DNA of 64,000 bases from Chlamydiales bacterium STE3 (GCA_011125455.1 VKHO01000018.1:62001-126000); one strand, 5' to 3'; positions 1 to 8,901 are shown, counted from the stretch's first letter. Notes: generated from the sequence alone by a model not told the origin. Translations and numbers: made by a program.

Positions 1-1509
1 TTGAAAAAAGACCATTCCCATCTCAAATTGAGCAGCAACGGACGAAAATGCTGGGGAGGGCCGGGTCTTACTGACATTAAGTGCTGTGACGTTGCCAAAG
101 AACATACCGTACATCCAAATGCCCATGAGGGCAAAAACAAAATCCTGCGTAGAGTCAAGTTTCAAGGCTGTATCCGTGATCCGTGTCACATTAGTAAAAA
201 ATAAAGACCCAAGAGGTAAAAGGTGAGGATTTTCAAAAAGCACGTAACGCAGAAAATTGATGATGCGGTTGCTGTTTCCTGGCTGAAAGTAAGTGTCAGC
301 GAGAAAAGTTAAGAGAGCAGACAAAGCCGTGCTGCCAACAAGAAGACCTATCGCTGTTTGATTTTCCCATGGGCTGACACTCATTCCATAACTAAACCAA
401 AGGAGAAACGCTACTGCAAAAAGAGCAGTGATCGTTAAATCGACTTTAAGGGCAGTTGAACGCACCCTTTTTGGCCCTGGGCCAATCAAGCGAGTGTTTT
501 TATCTTGCTGTGTTTTATAAACTTCTGTATCCAGGCCTCTTTCAAAAGAAATCTGCGTGAATGTAGAAACCCCTCCTGCAGCTAAACCGGCGAAACCAAA
601 GACAGGTGCTGTCAATTTAGTGTAAATATGCCTGGAGACGAAAAGGGACATGATCATGGCCCTTGGACCTAAAAGCTGCAATCCATTAACGAAACGACGT
701 CTGAGCCATTCTGCTTTAGAAAGGCTGGGCATCGGAGAAATGTCATCAGAAGAAAGTGTGCTTACAGCCTCGTAGGAACCGGATCTTAGCTGGCTTTCCC
801 TATACATTAAAGCTGCTTGGGAAAGGATAGAACCTAAGCCAAAGGCAGACAAAAAGTAACCAGCCGATGCAGGGATAACTTCCGGAACAAAATCTGTGGT
901 ATAGGCAAAAGTTAGGCTTGCTATACCCACGATACATAGGGCTGTATGCAATAAAAATCTTGGTATAGGGGAATCTATAGTGGAAAAGCCTGCCCCTTTG
1001 TTAATGATGCGTCTTCTCTGAAGATAATTGTCATTCATTACGTAGTAAGCACGACTGCCTCTCTCTTGTTGAATGAGGTTAAAGAAATCGTTGGCAAATT
1101 GGTAGCCGAAAGAGCCTGTAATGAAATTTGCTATTACCTCTTTGCCCACACTACTTTCTATATTAAGATAGGCTTGCCAGAGGGTTTCAAAAAATGCAAG
1201 GCTCCAACGCGAAGAAAAATCCGCAATCGGTAAATTGTATTCTTTTTTTAAATTGATGTGTTGAAAAGTGCTTATCGCGGCTCCGAAAGCCGCAGTTTCA
1301 AGGGCGCAAGTCGTTGGATTTAATTCGCCATTAGAGGCTTGAAGAGCGAGAAGAGCTGCGCTTGCTACGGCAACTGTGCAAGTAGCCACATTTTTTAAGA
1401 CTCTTGGGTAATTTCTTTTGATTTGGGCTGTAACAGGGGACTGCCCAGAGCTTCTGTGTACATGACCATTTTGTATATTGCCTGTATTAGTGGGTAAGTC
1501 TGTCGACAT
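1..1509 (-). CDS. Partial polytopic membrane protein of unknown function
   Basis: The minus strand is open from an ATG at 1507-1509 to the window edge: 503 codons without a stop, so the C-terminus lies outside. A GGAG ribosome binding site sits six bases upstream of the ATG. The N-terminal ~40 residues are polar (Asn, Thr, Ser, Gln rich). After that, several long hydrophobic stretches alternate with short charged loops, for example around residues 45-65, 180-225, 275-305, 345-365 and 375-395. This fits a protein of roughly six to eight membrane segments. I recognise no catalytic motif or family. The polar leader followed by hydrophobic lobes is compatible with an inner-membrane or inclusion-membrane protein, but that is inference. 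It lies directly downstream of a tiny exported peptide gene on the same strand, with a hairpin between them. Confidence 0.8.
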   Translation of the reverse strand, partial: MSTDLPTNTGNIQNGHVHRSSGQSPVTAQIKRNYPRVLKNVATCTVAVASAALLALQASNGELNPTTCALETAAFGAAISTFQHINLKKEYNLPIADFSSRWSLAFFETLWQAYLNIESSVGKEVIANFITGSFGYQFANDFFNLIQQERGSRAYYVMNDNYLQRRRIINKGAGFSTIDSPIPRFLLHTALCIVGIASLTFAYTTDFVPEVIPASAGYFLSAFGLGSILSQAALMYRESQLRSGSYEAVSTLSSDDISPMPSLSKAEWLRRRFVNGLQLLGPRAMIMSLFVSRHIYTKLTAPVFGFAGLAAGGVSTFTQISFERGLDTEVYKTQQDKNTRLIGPGPKRVRSTALKVDLTITALFAVAFLLWFSYGMSVSPWENQTAIGLLVGSTALSALLTFLADTYFQPGNSNRIINFLRYVLFENPHLLPLGSLFFTNVTRITDTALKLDSTQDFVFALMGIWMYGMFFGNVTALNVSKTRPSPAFSSVAAQFEMGMVFFQ

Positions 1510-1519
1510 AATTTCTCCA

Positions 1520-1556
1520 AAAAAAAAGCTAAAGCATTCAGAGCTTTAGCTTTTTA
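1520..1556 (-). terminator. Rho-independent terminator-like hairpin
   Basis: AAAGCTAAAGC and GCTTTAGCTTT form an inverted repeat around a short loop. Read on the minus strand it is followed by a run of T. It sits between the stop of the small exported peptide (1586) and the ATG of the membrane protein (1509), so it would end or attenuate transcription of the peptide gene. Confidence 0.65.
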
Positions 1557-1585
1557 AGATTGTTTCAGTTGTTCATAAAATAATA

Positions 1586-1756
1586 TTAACCGGGCCCAGG
1601 GCCAAAGTGGAATTCACTATGGATTTCTGGTGCAATGTTTCTTGGTCCAGTGTGTGGCCCTCCAAAATGGAATGATTCTCCATGATTATGGGCGCTTAAG
1701 CTTGAACAAAAGGCAAATAAGGAAAAAAATAGAATATAATTAATTTTTGATTTCAT
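1586..1756 (-). CDS. Small exported His/Gly/Pro-rich peptide (56 aa)
   Basis: ATG at 1754-1756 with a good AGGAG site six to seven bases upstream; stop TAA at 1586-1588. The first ~22 residues are a classic signal peptide: MKSK, then a hydrophobic core (YILFFSLFAFCSSL), then a small-residue cleavage region (S-L-S-A). The predicted mature part is only ~34 residues, rich in His, Gly and Pro, with the motif HFG(G/P)G(P) near both ends of the mature chain. It is too short for family assignment. The signal peptide, the ribosome binding site and the following hairpin together support a real gene. Function unknown; metal binding through the histidines is only a guess. Confidence 0.6.
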   Translation of the reverse strand: MKSKINYILFFSLFAFCSSLSAHNHGESFHFGGPHTGPRNIAPEIHSEFHFGPGPG

Positions 1757-1963
1757 AGAATCTCCTAATTATATTAAAAAGTTTTAACTATTAGGGTTAA
1801 TTACCACCCATTCATTAGTAAACACTTTTTTATATTTTTTTTTCACTTAATTTCTTTTAGTTACAAAATTAATTATTAATTAATTTTTAAATCTTCACTC
1901 TGGATAGATCTACCAATTAAAGAAAATTTATCTTATCTTAATGACAAATTAAAGGAAAGATTT

Positions 1964-3400
1964 GTGAAAAAAACCGCTATTGTTTGGTTTCGTCAGGATT
2001 TGCGTCTTGAAGATCATCCCGCTCTTCAAGAATCTTCATCTTACGACACCGTAATTCCCCTGTTTGTTTGGTCTCCTAATGATAAAAATTTTTGCAAATT
2101 AGGGGCGGCTAGCCGCTGGTGGCTTCATCATTCCCTAGAAAGTCTAAATCAAGAATTAATGAGCATCGGTTTAAATCTTGTGATACGGGTTGGAGAGCCT
2201 CAAGTAGTTCTTAATGAAGTGATTAGGGAAACACATGCTGAAGCTGTTTTTTGGAATCGAAGGTATGAACCCTGCTCTCTATCTCAGGATAGCCGAATCA
2301 AGCAATCTCTAAAAAATGATGGAATTTTAGTAAAAAGTTTTAACGGCCGGCTTCTTTATGAGCCTTGGGAAATCGCTAACAAGCAAAAAAAGCCTTTTCA
2401 AGTCTTTACACCTTTTTGGAATAGCTGTTTAGCTTTTAAAAACCCAGAAAGGCCTTTACCAAAGCCAGAAAAATTAATTTCTTATCAAGGTACATTGTCT
2501 TCTGAAAAATTGGAGAAATTGCAGCTCTTACCTACAATTGCTTGGGATGAAGGAATTAAAAAAAACTGGCAGCCAGGATCTGTAGCGGCTAAACAAAAAG
2601 CCGAGGAATTTATTCGTCAGCATTTAAAATCCTACCATGAAACAAGAGATCGTCCTGACTTGCCTCATGGGGTTTCCCACCTTTCTCCTTACCTGCACTT
2701 TGGAGAAATCACATCAAGGATGCTATGGCACGCTGTATTAGAGCATTTCGGTGAGGATGCCCTTGAAAATCAAGGCGCTTTTGCTTTCTTAAGACAGTTA
2801 GGTTGGCGAGAATTTGCTTATCATCTTCTCTATCACTTTCCTTCTACACCTGAGCAGCCTTTAAGAAAATCCTTTAACCACTTTCCTTGGGAAAATAACC
2901 AAGAACAGTTGAAAGCTTGGCAGTCAGGTCGAACGGGCTATCCCTTTGTTGATGCGGGAATGCGCGAGCTCTGGACCACAGGGTGGATGCATAATCGATT
3001 AAGATTGGTTGTCGGCTCTTTTTTAGTCAAACATCTAAGATTGCATTGGTTGGAGGGGGAAAAATGGTTTTGGGATACGCTAGTTGACGCAGACTTAGCT
3101 AATAACTGCATGGGTTGGCAATGGGTTGCTGGGTGTGGGGCTGATGCAGCTCCCTACTTCCGTATTTTTAATCCTGTCACTCAAGCCGAGAAGTTTGATC
3201 CGGAGGGGAATTATGTCAGGAAGTGGGTTCCTGAGTTAGCAAAACTCCCGACAAAGTGGATTCATAAGCCTTGGGAAGCTCCCTATGATATTTTGGCCAA
3301 CGCCGATGTCAAACTTGGCAAAGATTACCCCTACCCAATTGTGGACCATGCTGAAGCACGTCAAAAAGCTTTGGAGGCGTTTGAAAAAATCAAAGCTTAG
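1964..3400 (+). CDS. phrB: Deoxyribodipyrimidine photolyase (class I CPD photolyase)
   Basis: A 478-residue flavoprotein that splits UV-induced cyclobutane pyrimidine dimers using light. The start is GTG at 1964, preceded by AAGGAAAG at a suitable distance. The N-terminal Rossmann-like antenna domain (about residues 4-165) opens with IVWFRQDLRLEDHPAL, typical of the photolyase/cryptochrome family. The C-terminal FAD domain (about 270-470) carries LGWREFAYHLL, GRTGYPFVDAGMREL, TGWMHNRLR and WQWVAGCGADAAPYFR, which line the FAD pocket and the substrate site. Length is normal for the family. A thioredoxin-like gene and a TIGR01777 epimerase gene follow on the same strand, so it may head a short operon. 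Confidence 0.95.
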   Translation: MKKTAIVWFRQDLRLEDHPALQESSSYDTVIPLFVWSPNDKNFCKLGAASRWWLHHSLESLNQELMSIGLNLVIRVGEPQVVLNEVIRETHAEAVFWNRRYEPCSLSQDSRIKQSLKNDGILVKSFNGRLLYEPWEIANKQKKPFQVFTPFWNSCLAFKNPERPLPKPEKLISYQGTLSSEKLEKLQLLPTIAWDEGIKKNWQPGSVAAKQKAEEFIRQHLKSYHETRDRPDLPHGVSHLSPYLHFGEITSRMLWHAVLEHFGEDALENQGAFAFLRQLGWREFAYHLLYHFPSTPEQPLRKSFNHFPWENNQEQLKAWQSGRTGYPFVDAGMRELWTTGWMHNRLRLVVGSFLVKHLRLHWLEGEKWFWDTLVDADLANNCMGWQWVAGCGADAAPYFRIFNPVTQAEKFDPEGNYVRKWVPELAKLPTKWIHKPWEAPYDILANADVKLGKDYPYPIVDHAEARQKALEAFEKIKA

Positions 3401-3464
3401 GAAAAAATAAGGTGTGGTGTTAACTTGACTTGTTTATAAAATAAAATTTTTAATTTAGGTTGTT

Positions 3465-4046
3465 ATGACGTTTACACTCTCACTGGGGGCAAAAGCTCCA
3501 GATTTTCACCTTACAGCAACTGATGGCAAACAGTACTCTCTAAAAGATTTCGAACATTTTCCGGTACTTGTCATTTTTTTTACATGCAATCACTGTCCTT
3601 ATGTCCTCAATTCTGATGAGGTTACAAGGCAATCGACTCTAAAATTTAAGGAAAAAGGCGTCTATTTTGTTGGGATTAATTCGAATAGCGCCACCACGAT
3701 TCCAGAAGATAGTTTTGAACATATGGTGCAGCGTATGGAAGCAGAGGGTTTTCCTTGGGTCTATCTTCATGACTCTACGCAAGAAGTGGCAAAAGCGTAT
3801 GGTGCTCTGCGAACACCGCATTTTTATCTATTCAATCAAGAGCGCCATTTAATCTATACAGGAAGAGGGGTCGATAATCCCCGCGACACCAGCAAAATGA
3901 CTGTAAATGACTTAGATCATGCCATTGAGGATCTTCTAGCAGGAAAACCCTTGCGGACTGTATTGACGAATCCCATCGGATGCAATATCAAGTGGGAAGG
4001 TAAAGAAAAACATTGGATGCCTGATGAGGCTTGTGATTTAGTTTAA
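3465..4046 (+). CDS. Thioredoxin-fold redox protein (AhpC/TSA-like)
   Basis: 193 residues. It begins [17 protein letters not shown], the usual entry strand of peroxiredoxin/TlpA-type thioredoxin folds (G-x-x-A-P-D-F). The redox site is C-N-H-C at about residues 41-44 in the segment FFTCNHCPY, followed by a cis-Pro loop in LRTPHFYLF at about residue 117. No signal peptide is seen, so a cytoplasmic location is likely. Known relatives are usually annotated 'thioredoxin family protein'; the CxxC spacing suggests a disulfide reductase rather than a one-Cys peroxidase, but the substrate cannot be told. It sits 64 bp after phrB and 22 bp before the epimerase gene. Confidence 0.85.
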   Translation: MTFTLSLGAKAPDFHLTATDGKQYSLKDFEHFPVLVIFFTCNHCPYVLNSDEVTRQSTLKFKEKGVYFVGINSNSATTIPEDSFEHMVQRMEAEGFPWVYLHDSTQEVAKAYGALRTPHFYLFNQERHLIYTGRGVDNPRDTSKMTVNDLDHAIEDLLAGKPLRTVLTNPIGCNIKWEGKEKHWMPDEACDLV

Positions 4047-4068
4047 ATCTTTAAGAAAAGGAACAAGG

Positions 4069-4956
4069 ATGAGAATTTTAATAGCAGGAGCGCATGGACT
4101 GGTGGGATCAGCATTAGTTCCTTTTCTAAAAGCACAGGGGCACCAAGTCATCTCTTTAACCAGAAAGAAAAATGAGGGGGGTATCTTTTGGGATCCTGAT
4201 GAAGGAGTTCTTTCCAAAGATGCCCTTGAAAACTTTGATGTCGTAATCAATCTTGCTGGAGAAAATATTTCCTCAGGAAGATGGACAGAAGCAAAAAAAA
4301 AGAAAATCTTAGAGAGCCGGATTAAATCAACCCATTTACTGGTACAAACATTAAAAGGATTAAAAAATCCTCCTCAAAAACTCCTCAATGCTTCTGCTGT
4401 TGGATATTATGGGATAGAATCCTATGGCGCAGTTAGTGAAAACGCTCCTAATGGCTCTGGTTTTTTAGCTAAAGTTTGTCAAGAATGGGAACATGCTGCT
4501 CTTCCAGCTCAGCAAGCAGGTATCAAAACTGTTTTTATGCGCTTTGGCATCGTTTTAAGTGCTAGGGGAGGGGCGTTAGCTAAAATGTTGACTCCTTTCA
4601 AGTTAGGTTTAGGGGGGACCCTCGGCTCAGGTAAGCAATGGATGAGTTGGATTGCAATTGACGATTTAGTTGAAGCCATTTTCTTCGTCCTCAACCATCC
4701 AGAGCTAGAGGGAGCTATCAACTTCGTTTCTCCTGAACCTGTGACGAATAAAGAATTTACAAAAGCGCTTGGTGCTACCTTAAATCGCCCTACTTTTTTC
4801 CCCTTGCCGGCATGGGTTGCAAAATTAGTATGGGGAGAAATGGCAGAAGAGCTGCTTTTATCTGGAGTAAAAGCCTCTCCTCACCAGCTAGAAAAAAGTC
4901 ACTATTCATTTCTCTATCCAAACTTGAGCGAGGCTTTAAAGCATCTTATTAAGTAG
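4069..4956 (+). CDS. TIGR01777 / YfcH-type NAD(P)-dependent epimerase family protein
   Basis: 295 residues, full length for the YfcH-like branch of the extended SDR superfamily. The dinucleotide site is GAHGLVGSAL (residues 7-16, GxxGxxG). NLAGENISSGRW (about 62-73) and SAVGYYG (about 108-114) are hallmarks of TIGR01777 proteins, and the Tyr/Lys region is weak as in relatives. The C-terminal part ends with the DUF1731-like segment. An AAGGA site precedes the ATG. The physiological substrate of this family is unknown. It is tightly linked to the thioredoxin-like gene. Confidence 0.88.
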   Translation: MRILIAGAHGLVGSALVPFLKAQGHQVISLTRKKNEGGIFWDPDEGVLSKDALENFDVVINLAGENISSGRWTEAKKKKILESRIKSTHLLVQTLKGLKNPPQKLLNASAVGYYGIESYGAVSENAPNGSGFLAKVCQEWEHAALPAQQAGIKTVFMRFGIVLSARGGALAKMLTPFKLGLGGTLGSGKQWMSWIAIDDLVEAIFFVLNHPELEGAINFVSPEPVTNKEFTKALGATLNRPTFFPLPAWVAKLVWGEMAEELLLSGVKASPHQLEKSHYSFLYPNLSEALKHLIK

Positions 4957-4965
4957 GGAAAATTC

Positions 4966-5724
4966 TATGCATGCAAAAATTGCTCTTGTTACAGGCGCTA
5001 ACCGAGGTCTTGGTTTATAGACCTGCAAGGAACTCGCCAAAAATGACATCGAGGTGATCTTAACAAGTCGAGATGTTTTAAAAGGAAAAAAAACAGCTTG
5101 ATGAATTCTAACGGCAAGATCTAGAAATAGAATTCTTAAAGCTGGATGCCGATGATGAGTATGCTGTAGAGCAAGCGCAAAACAAGCATGTCTGCCTTGG
5201 ATATCCTTCCTCCTTATTGAAGCCTTTTGGCCTTTGATGCAACTTAACCAATATGGGAAAATAGTCAACGTCTCTAGTCAGGCAGGGCAGCTTGCGCATA
5301 TAGGTTACAGAGTATCCAGCTTATCGCATTTCTAAGACTGCCTTAAATACTGAGACTGTTATTTAGGCTGCAAAATTTCGTGGAACAAATATTAGACCTC
5401 TTTCATAATTTCATTTGCTTGTTAAAGTTACCCTTTTTGGCGCCTTCATCGTTAAATTTTTCAACCATATGCACTCATATGCTCTCAAAATTTTCCGATA
5501 AATTCACTCAAAAATGATCAAATTTTTCAAGTAAAGCAAGTTATGCAAGAGGTCTATTCTCGTGAATTCTGCTTGCCCTGATGGGGGTAAAAACAGGTAA
5601 GGAGGGCTCTAATACACCGGGAGTCTAGAAGAGGGGATTGAAATGGTTGCTTGAGCGGCTACACTTGCCTGATCATGGTTTTTGAAGCTGCTTTTTCTAT
5701 GACAAAAACAAGATAATGTGGTAG
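4966..5724 (+). pseudogene. Degenerate short-chain dehydrogenase/reductase, split by a MITE
   Basis: From the ATG at 4966 the frame reads KIALVTGANRGLGL, the SDR cofactor motif TGxxxGxG, and then hits a TAG. Later pieces in shifted frames are still recognisable: a TSRD segment, IVNVSSQAG (the catalytic-Ser strand) near 5262-5290, ISKTALNTETVI (catalytic Tyr/Lys region with the Tyr lost) near 5327-5365, and AAKFRGTNI at 5368-5392. A 164-bp palindromic element then interrupts the gene (5393-5556). Removing it and keeping one TA joins TNI to ILVNSACP, the usual SDR stretch before the Pro-Gly loop. The end FFYDKNKIMW plus TAG (5722-5724) matches the C-terminus of carbonyl-reductase-like SDRs. Multiple stops, frameshifts and the insertion make it non-functional. 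Confidence 0.9.
5393..5556 (+). mobile_element. TA-flanked palindromic MITE, copy A (164 bp)
   Basis: Starts TAGACCTCTT and ends AAGAGGTCTA. The terminal inverted repeats are about 29 bp with a few mismatches. The core contains the conserved stretches TTACCCTTTTTGGCGCC and AAAATTTTCCGATAAATT. No coding capacity. It lies inside the SDR pseudogene; excision on paper with one TA restores that frame, which shows that TA is the duplicated target. Other copies are at 8717, 33966, 58400 and a short one at 63256. Confidence 0.88.
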
Positions 5725-5748
5725 GAAGTGGGCTTTTTTGATCTTTAA

Positions 5749-5776
5749 CTAAGAGGGAGATGTCTCTCCCCCTTAG
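5749..5776 (-). terminator. Possible terminator hairpin of the outer-membrane-like gene
   Basis: CTAAGAGGGAGA and TCTCCCCCTTAG pair with one mismatch around a four-base loop, immediately downstream of the minus-strand gene ending at 5784. A T-run on the minus strand side is weak, so the call rests mostly on the stem and its position. Confidence 0.5.
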
Positions 5777-5783
5777 TAATAAT

Positions 5784-6701
5784 CTAGAAGCGATAAGCGA
5801 GTTCACCACCAACATAGGGGCATGATCTGAAACGATGCTGCTTTTTATGGTGGTAATGTTGATTTGTGATTTTCAATCTCCCACCTAGCATTTCGCCAAC
5901 GTGAGCATTGAGTGAAAAACGACCATCGCAAGCGAGATAATCGATTCCCAATTCTAACCCGCCAGAGGTATAGACAACAACGGCTCTAGATAATCTTTCG
6001 TTAGGTCCAGTACGGTGACGAGAGAGAATCGCTTTCGCCGCAAAAGAAATCGACCAGTTGTCGTCTAAGAAATATTGAAGAGATATATCTACTGGGAAAA
6101 CTGCATTAAGTTTCCACTTTTCATTAATATGCCAGTCAAAACCAACGATAGGGCAGACGCGATCGAACTTCATCCCTGTAAAAGCAAGAAAACCTAAGTG
6201 AATGTTGACGCCAGGTGAGTAAGTATAACGTCCCCAGGCATAAAGATCCCAAGTAACATACTTGCTAAATTTAAAATGGTTCACATCAAAGTTGGCTCTA
6301 ATTTCGGCCAACCATAGCCAATCGTACATTCTTTTAGACGATGCTCCAATACCCAAAGATAGAGTATTAAATTCATCCTGCTTAAAATAAGGATTTCTTC
6401 TCCAGTTAATTCTGGTGTACTCATAACCTGCTAGCGCGTAAGCGGAATCAGAATTGCATTCATCATGGTAGAATACCATGCTGCCTTCAAGATCGGCTTC
6501 AGCATACTGAACTTTTCCATGACTTTTACGCTTCAAGTTAGCTTTAGCTGTCGAGTCGAAAGTAAATTTCAAATGGTAAGGTGTGTTTTCATCCTGGCCT
6601 TGGAGCCATGTCTTTTGAACGGTGCTATCGTCTGTTATCTCAGCAAATAGAGGAAGAGCGATAGAAAATAGTACAAATATAATAGGGCAAAGTCTTTTCA
6701 C
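5784..6701 (-). CDS. Exported beta-barrel-like outer membrane protein
   Basis: 305 residues with a clear signal peptide (MKRLCPIIFVLFSIALPLFA, cleavage after A20). The mature part alternates aromatic and polar residues in short amphipathic strands (for example WLWLAEIRANFDV, LYAWGRYTYSPG, FSLNAHVGEMLGG). It ends in ...GGELAYRF, and a terminal Phe after an amphipathic strand is the usual outer-membrane barrel signature read by the BAM machinery. An AGGATCTC-type site precedes the ATG. I do not recognise the family. A barrel of about 10-12 strands exposed on the outer membrane is inferred. It is separated from the upstream P-type ATPase gene by a 119-bp divergent promoter region. Confidence 0.8.
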   Translation of the reverse strand: MKRLCPIIFVLFSIALPLFAEITDDSTVQKTWLQGQDENTPYHLKFTFDSTAKANLKRKSHGKVQYAEADLEGSMVFYHDECNSDSAYALAGYEYTRINWRRNPYFKQDEFNTLSLGIGASSKRMYDWLWLAEIRANFDVNHFKFSKYVTWDLYAWGRYTYSPGVNIHLGFLAFTGMKFDRVCPIVGFDWHINEKWKLNAVFPVDISLQYFLDDNWSISFAAKAILSRHRTGPNERLSRAVVVYTSGGLELGIDYLACDGRFSLNAHVGEMLGGRLKITNQHYHHKKQHRFRSCPYVGGELAYRF

Positions 6702-6820
6702 TTAAGAGATCCTCCGTTTAGTAAAATAACGTTTTTAAGGCATTGCAGCAAATCTCGTCAACTTATAAATTGCAATAAGAGCTATTCTAACAGTAAATTT
6801 TTTTATCGGAGAGCATCAAT

Positions 6821-8710
6821 ATGACCACCGTATCCGCATCAGAACAGCTGTCTAAGTTAAAGTGGTTAGTATTCTCAACTCTCATCGTCATGGGACTCGA
6901 AGTACTTTCTTTTTGGAAGATTTCCCTTCCCCCTGCCTTTGGTGCTCTATTTTATGGAACCCTCATCTGCGTTATTGGTTGGGAGACATTGCAAAAAGGC
7001 TTTCAAGCTCTGCTACATTTGAATTTCAAAAGCATTAACCTTTTAATGCTCATTGCAGTTGCTGGAGCCTTTTATCTTGGAGATTATGAGGAGGCAGCTG
7101 TTGTCATTGTTCTTTTTTCTTTGGCAGAACATTTAGAAGAAAGCGGCATTAGCAAAAGTAAATCAGCCCTCAATATTTTGCTGAATCAAATGCCAAAAAA
7201 AATTCTTCTAAAGGATAGCAACCAATTGGTTGATGTGGAATCTGTCAAGGTTTCCGAAATAATCAGAGTTAAGCCTGGTCAAATGATTCCCTTAGATGGA
7301 AAGGTGATAGGGGGTGCCTCTTTTGTGGATGAATCGACAATTACTGGTGAGCCCATCCCTCAAGATAAACGCCCTGGAGACATGGTCTACGCCGGCACGC
7401 TAAATAATCAAGGTTATATTGATGTACTGGTGTCGAAAGAATTTCAAAATACGGCCCTTGCCAAAATTCGCCAAATGACTTTTCAATCTTCACAATATAA
7501 AGCGGAAACTCAACGTTTCATAGAACATTTTTCAAGCTATTACACACCGGCAATCTTAGTTCTAGCGCTTTTCTGGATGAGCGCGCTTCCTCTTATTTTT
7601 GCTCGTCCCTTTCAAGAAAGTTTTTACCAAGCTTTAAATCTCCTCGTCATTGCTTGTCCTTGTGCTTTAGTGATCTCGACGCCAATTGCAATTTTTTCCG
7701 CTATTGGTAGTGCTTCAAAGAGAGGTGTTCTCATTAAAGGAGGCAAATTTTTAGAAGCATTAGGACGCCTTAGCGCTCTTGCTCTCGATAAAACGCGCAC
7801 TCTTACAAAAGGAAAACCTTTTGTTTCAGAGATCATTCCTTTGGGAAAGAAATCAAGAGAAGGCCTTTTGGCCTGTGCTGCTGGGATTGAAAAGCTTTCC
7901 GAGCATCCTCTAGCAGCTAGCATCGTTGAGGCTGCGGAAAAGGAAAATTTGGCTTTACACTCGGTTGAAAATTTTGAAAGCTTTGTGGGTAAAGGAGCTA
8001 AAGCCGATTGTCTTGTCTGTTATGACAGACACCACTGTATTGGTAAATTACAATTTATTATGGAAGAGCATGGAGTGCCTCAAGCTGTTCTTGACTCTAT
8101 TGAAGAGCTGCAAAATCAAGGTAAATCTGTTATTGTTGTCAGTACCAACCACTCCATCGAGGGACTCATAGCTCTTGAGGATGAACTCAGGCCCGACAGC
8201 AAAAAACTCATTGATGCGCTAAAGGAACTTCATGTCCATCCTGTGATGTTGACTGGCGATCATAAAATTTCGGCAAATGTGATTGCCGAGAAGCTGGGTA
8301 TTAAGGATGTGCGTTCCGAATTACTTCCTGAAGAAAAGGGGGTGAGTATTCAAGAGCTATTAACGAAATACCAAGTTGTAGGGATGGTTGGCGATGGTGT
8401 GAACGATGGCCCCGCCCTTGCTTTATCCTCAGTAGGCATTTCTATGGCGGAGTTGGGGAGCGATACAGCATTAGAAGCGGCGTCTGTTGTCTTGTTAAAT
8501 GATAACCTTTTGCTTATTCCAGAGCTCATCAAGCTCTCTCGCAGAACCTTGACTTTCATCATATTTAATACATTTTTTGCTGTATCGGTAAAAATTGCTG
8601 TGGTGATTTTAGCGCTGCTGGGAATGACGAATTTAGCAATGGCTATTTTTGCAGATGTAGGTGTTACTCTAATAGTGATTTTAAATAGCTTGCGTTTGAT
8701 GCGCGATTAG
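6821..8710 (+). CDS. Heavy-metal translocating P1B-type ATPase with altered DKTGT motif
   Basis: 629 residues, inner-membrane cation pump of the Cd/Zn/Co (ZntA/CadA) type. There is no N-terminal metal-binding HMA domain; the chain begins directly with membrane helices. Visible motifs are the actuator STITGEP (about residues 168-174), the metal-site CPCALVIST in the sixth helix region, the N-domain SEHPLA, MLTGDHK, and the hinge GDGVNDGPAL. The phosphorylation site reads D323-K-T-R-T-L-T instead of DKTGTLT: codon 326 is CGC (Arg) where Gly (GGC) is nearly invariant. The rest is intact and full length, so this may be a recent inactivating change, a sequencing error, or a tolerated variant. Its own promoter is probably in the gap shared with the divergent outer membrane gene. 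Confidence 0.93.
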   Translation: MTTVSASEQLSKLKWLVFSTLIVMGLEVLSFWKISLPPAFGALFYGTLICVIGWETLQKGFQALLHLNFKSINLLMLIAVAGAFYLGDYEEAAVVIVLFSLAEHLEESGISKSKSALNILLNQMPKKILLKDSNQLVDVESVKVSEIIRVKPGQMIPLDGKVIGGASFVDESTITGEPIPQDKRPGDMVYAGTLNNQGYIDVLVSKEFQNTALAKIRQMTFQSSQYKAETQRFIEHFSSYYTPAILVLALFWMSALPLIFARPFQESFYQALNLLVIACPCALVISTPIAIFSAIGSASKRGVLIKGGKFLEALGRLSALALDKTRTLTKGKPFVSEIIPLGKKSREGLLACAAGIEKLSEHPLAASIVEAAEKENLALHSVENFESFVGKGAKADCLVCYDRHHCIGKLQFIMEEHGVPQAVLDSIEELQNQGKSVIVVSTNHSIEGLIALEDELRPDSKKLIDALKELHVHPVMLTGDHKISANVIAEKLGIKDVRSELLPEEKGVSIQELLTKYQVVGMVGDGVNDGPALALSSVGISMAELGSDTALEAASVVLLNDNLLLIPELIKLSRRTLTFIIFNTFFAVSVKIAVVILALLGMTNLAMAIFADVGVTLIVILNSLRLMRD

Positions 8711-8716
8711 GTTCAG

Positions 8717-8880
8717 TAGACCTCTTGCATAACTTGCTTTGCTTGAGAAATTTGAGTATTTTTGAGTGAATTTATCGGAAAATTTTGAGAGCACATGAGT
8801 GCATATGGTTGAAAAATTTAACGATAAAGGCGCCAAAAAGGGTAACTTTAGCAAGCAAATGAAATTATACAAGAGGTCTA
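8717..8880 (-). mobile_element. TA-flanked palindromic MITE, copy B (164 bp, inverted)
   Basis: Begins TAGACCTCTTGCATAACTTG and ends AAGAGGTCTA; relative to copies A, C and D the core is reversed (AATTTATCGG then GGCGCCAAAAAGGGTAA). It lies just after the P-type ATPase stop and before the small membrane protein on the minus strand. Exactly 164 bp, no coding capacity. Confidence 0.88.
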
Positions 8881-8901
8881 TTATTAAGCCCTATAAAGAC
8901 T

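Noticed and set aside
1-204. 67-codon plus-strand frame at the left edge
   Set aside because: Antisense to the long open minus-strand membrane protein, whose composition is clearly membrane-protein-like.
4936-5268. 110-codon minus-strand frame over the SDR pseudogene
   Set aside because: Antisense to recognisable SDR motifs; no start signal or family.
5609-5815. 68-codon minus-strand frame continuing from the outer membrane gene end
   Set aside because: Overlaps the SDR pseudogene tail and the terminator hairpin; no start site and no product resemblance.
7624-7923. 99-codon minus-strand frame inside the P-type ATPase
   Set aside because: Shadow frame of a strongly conserved gene on the other strand.
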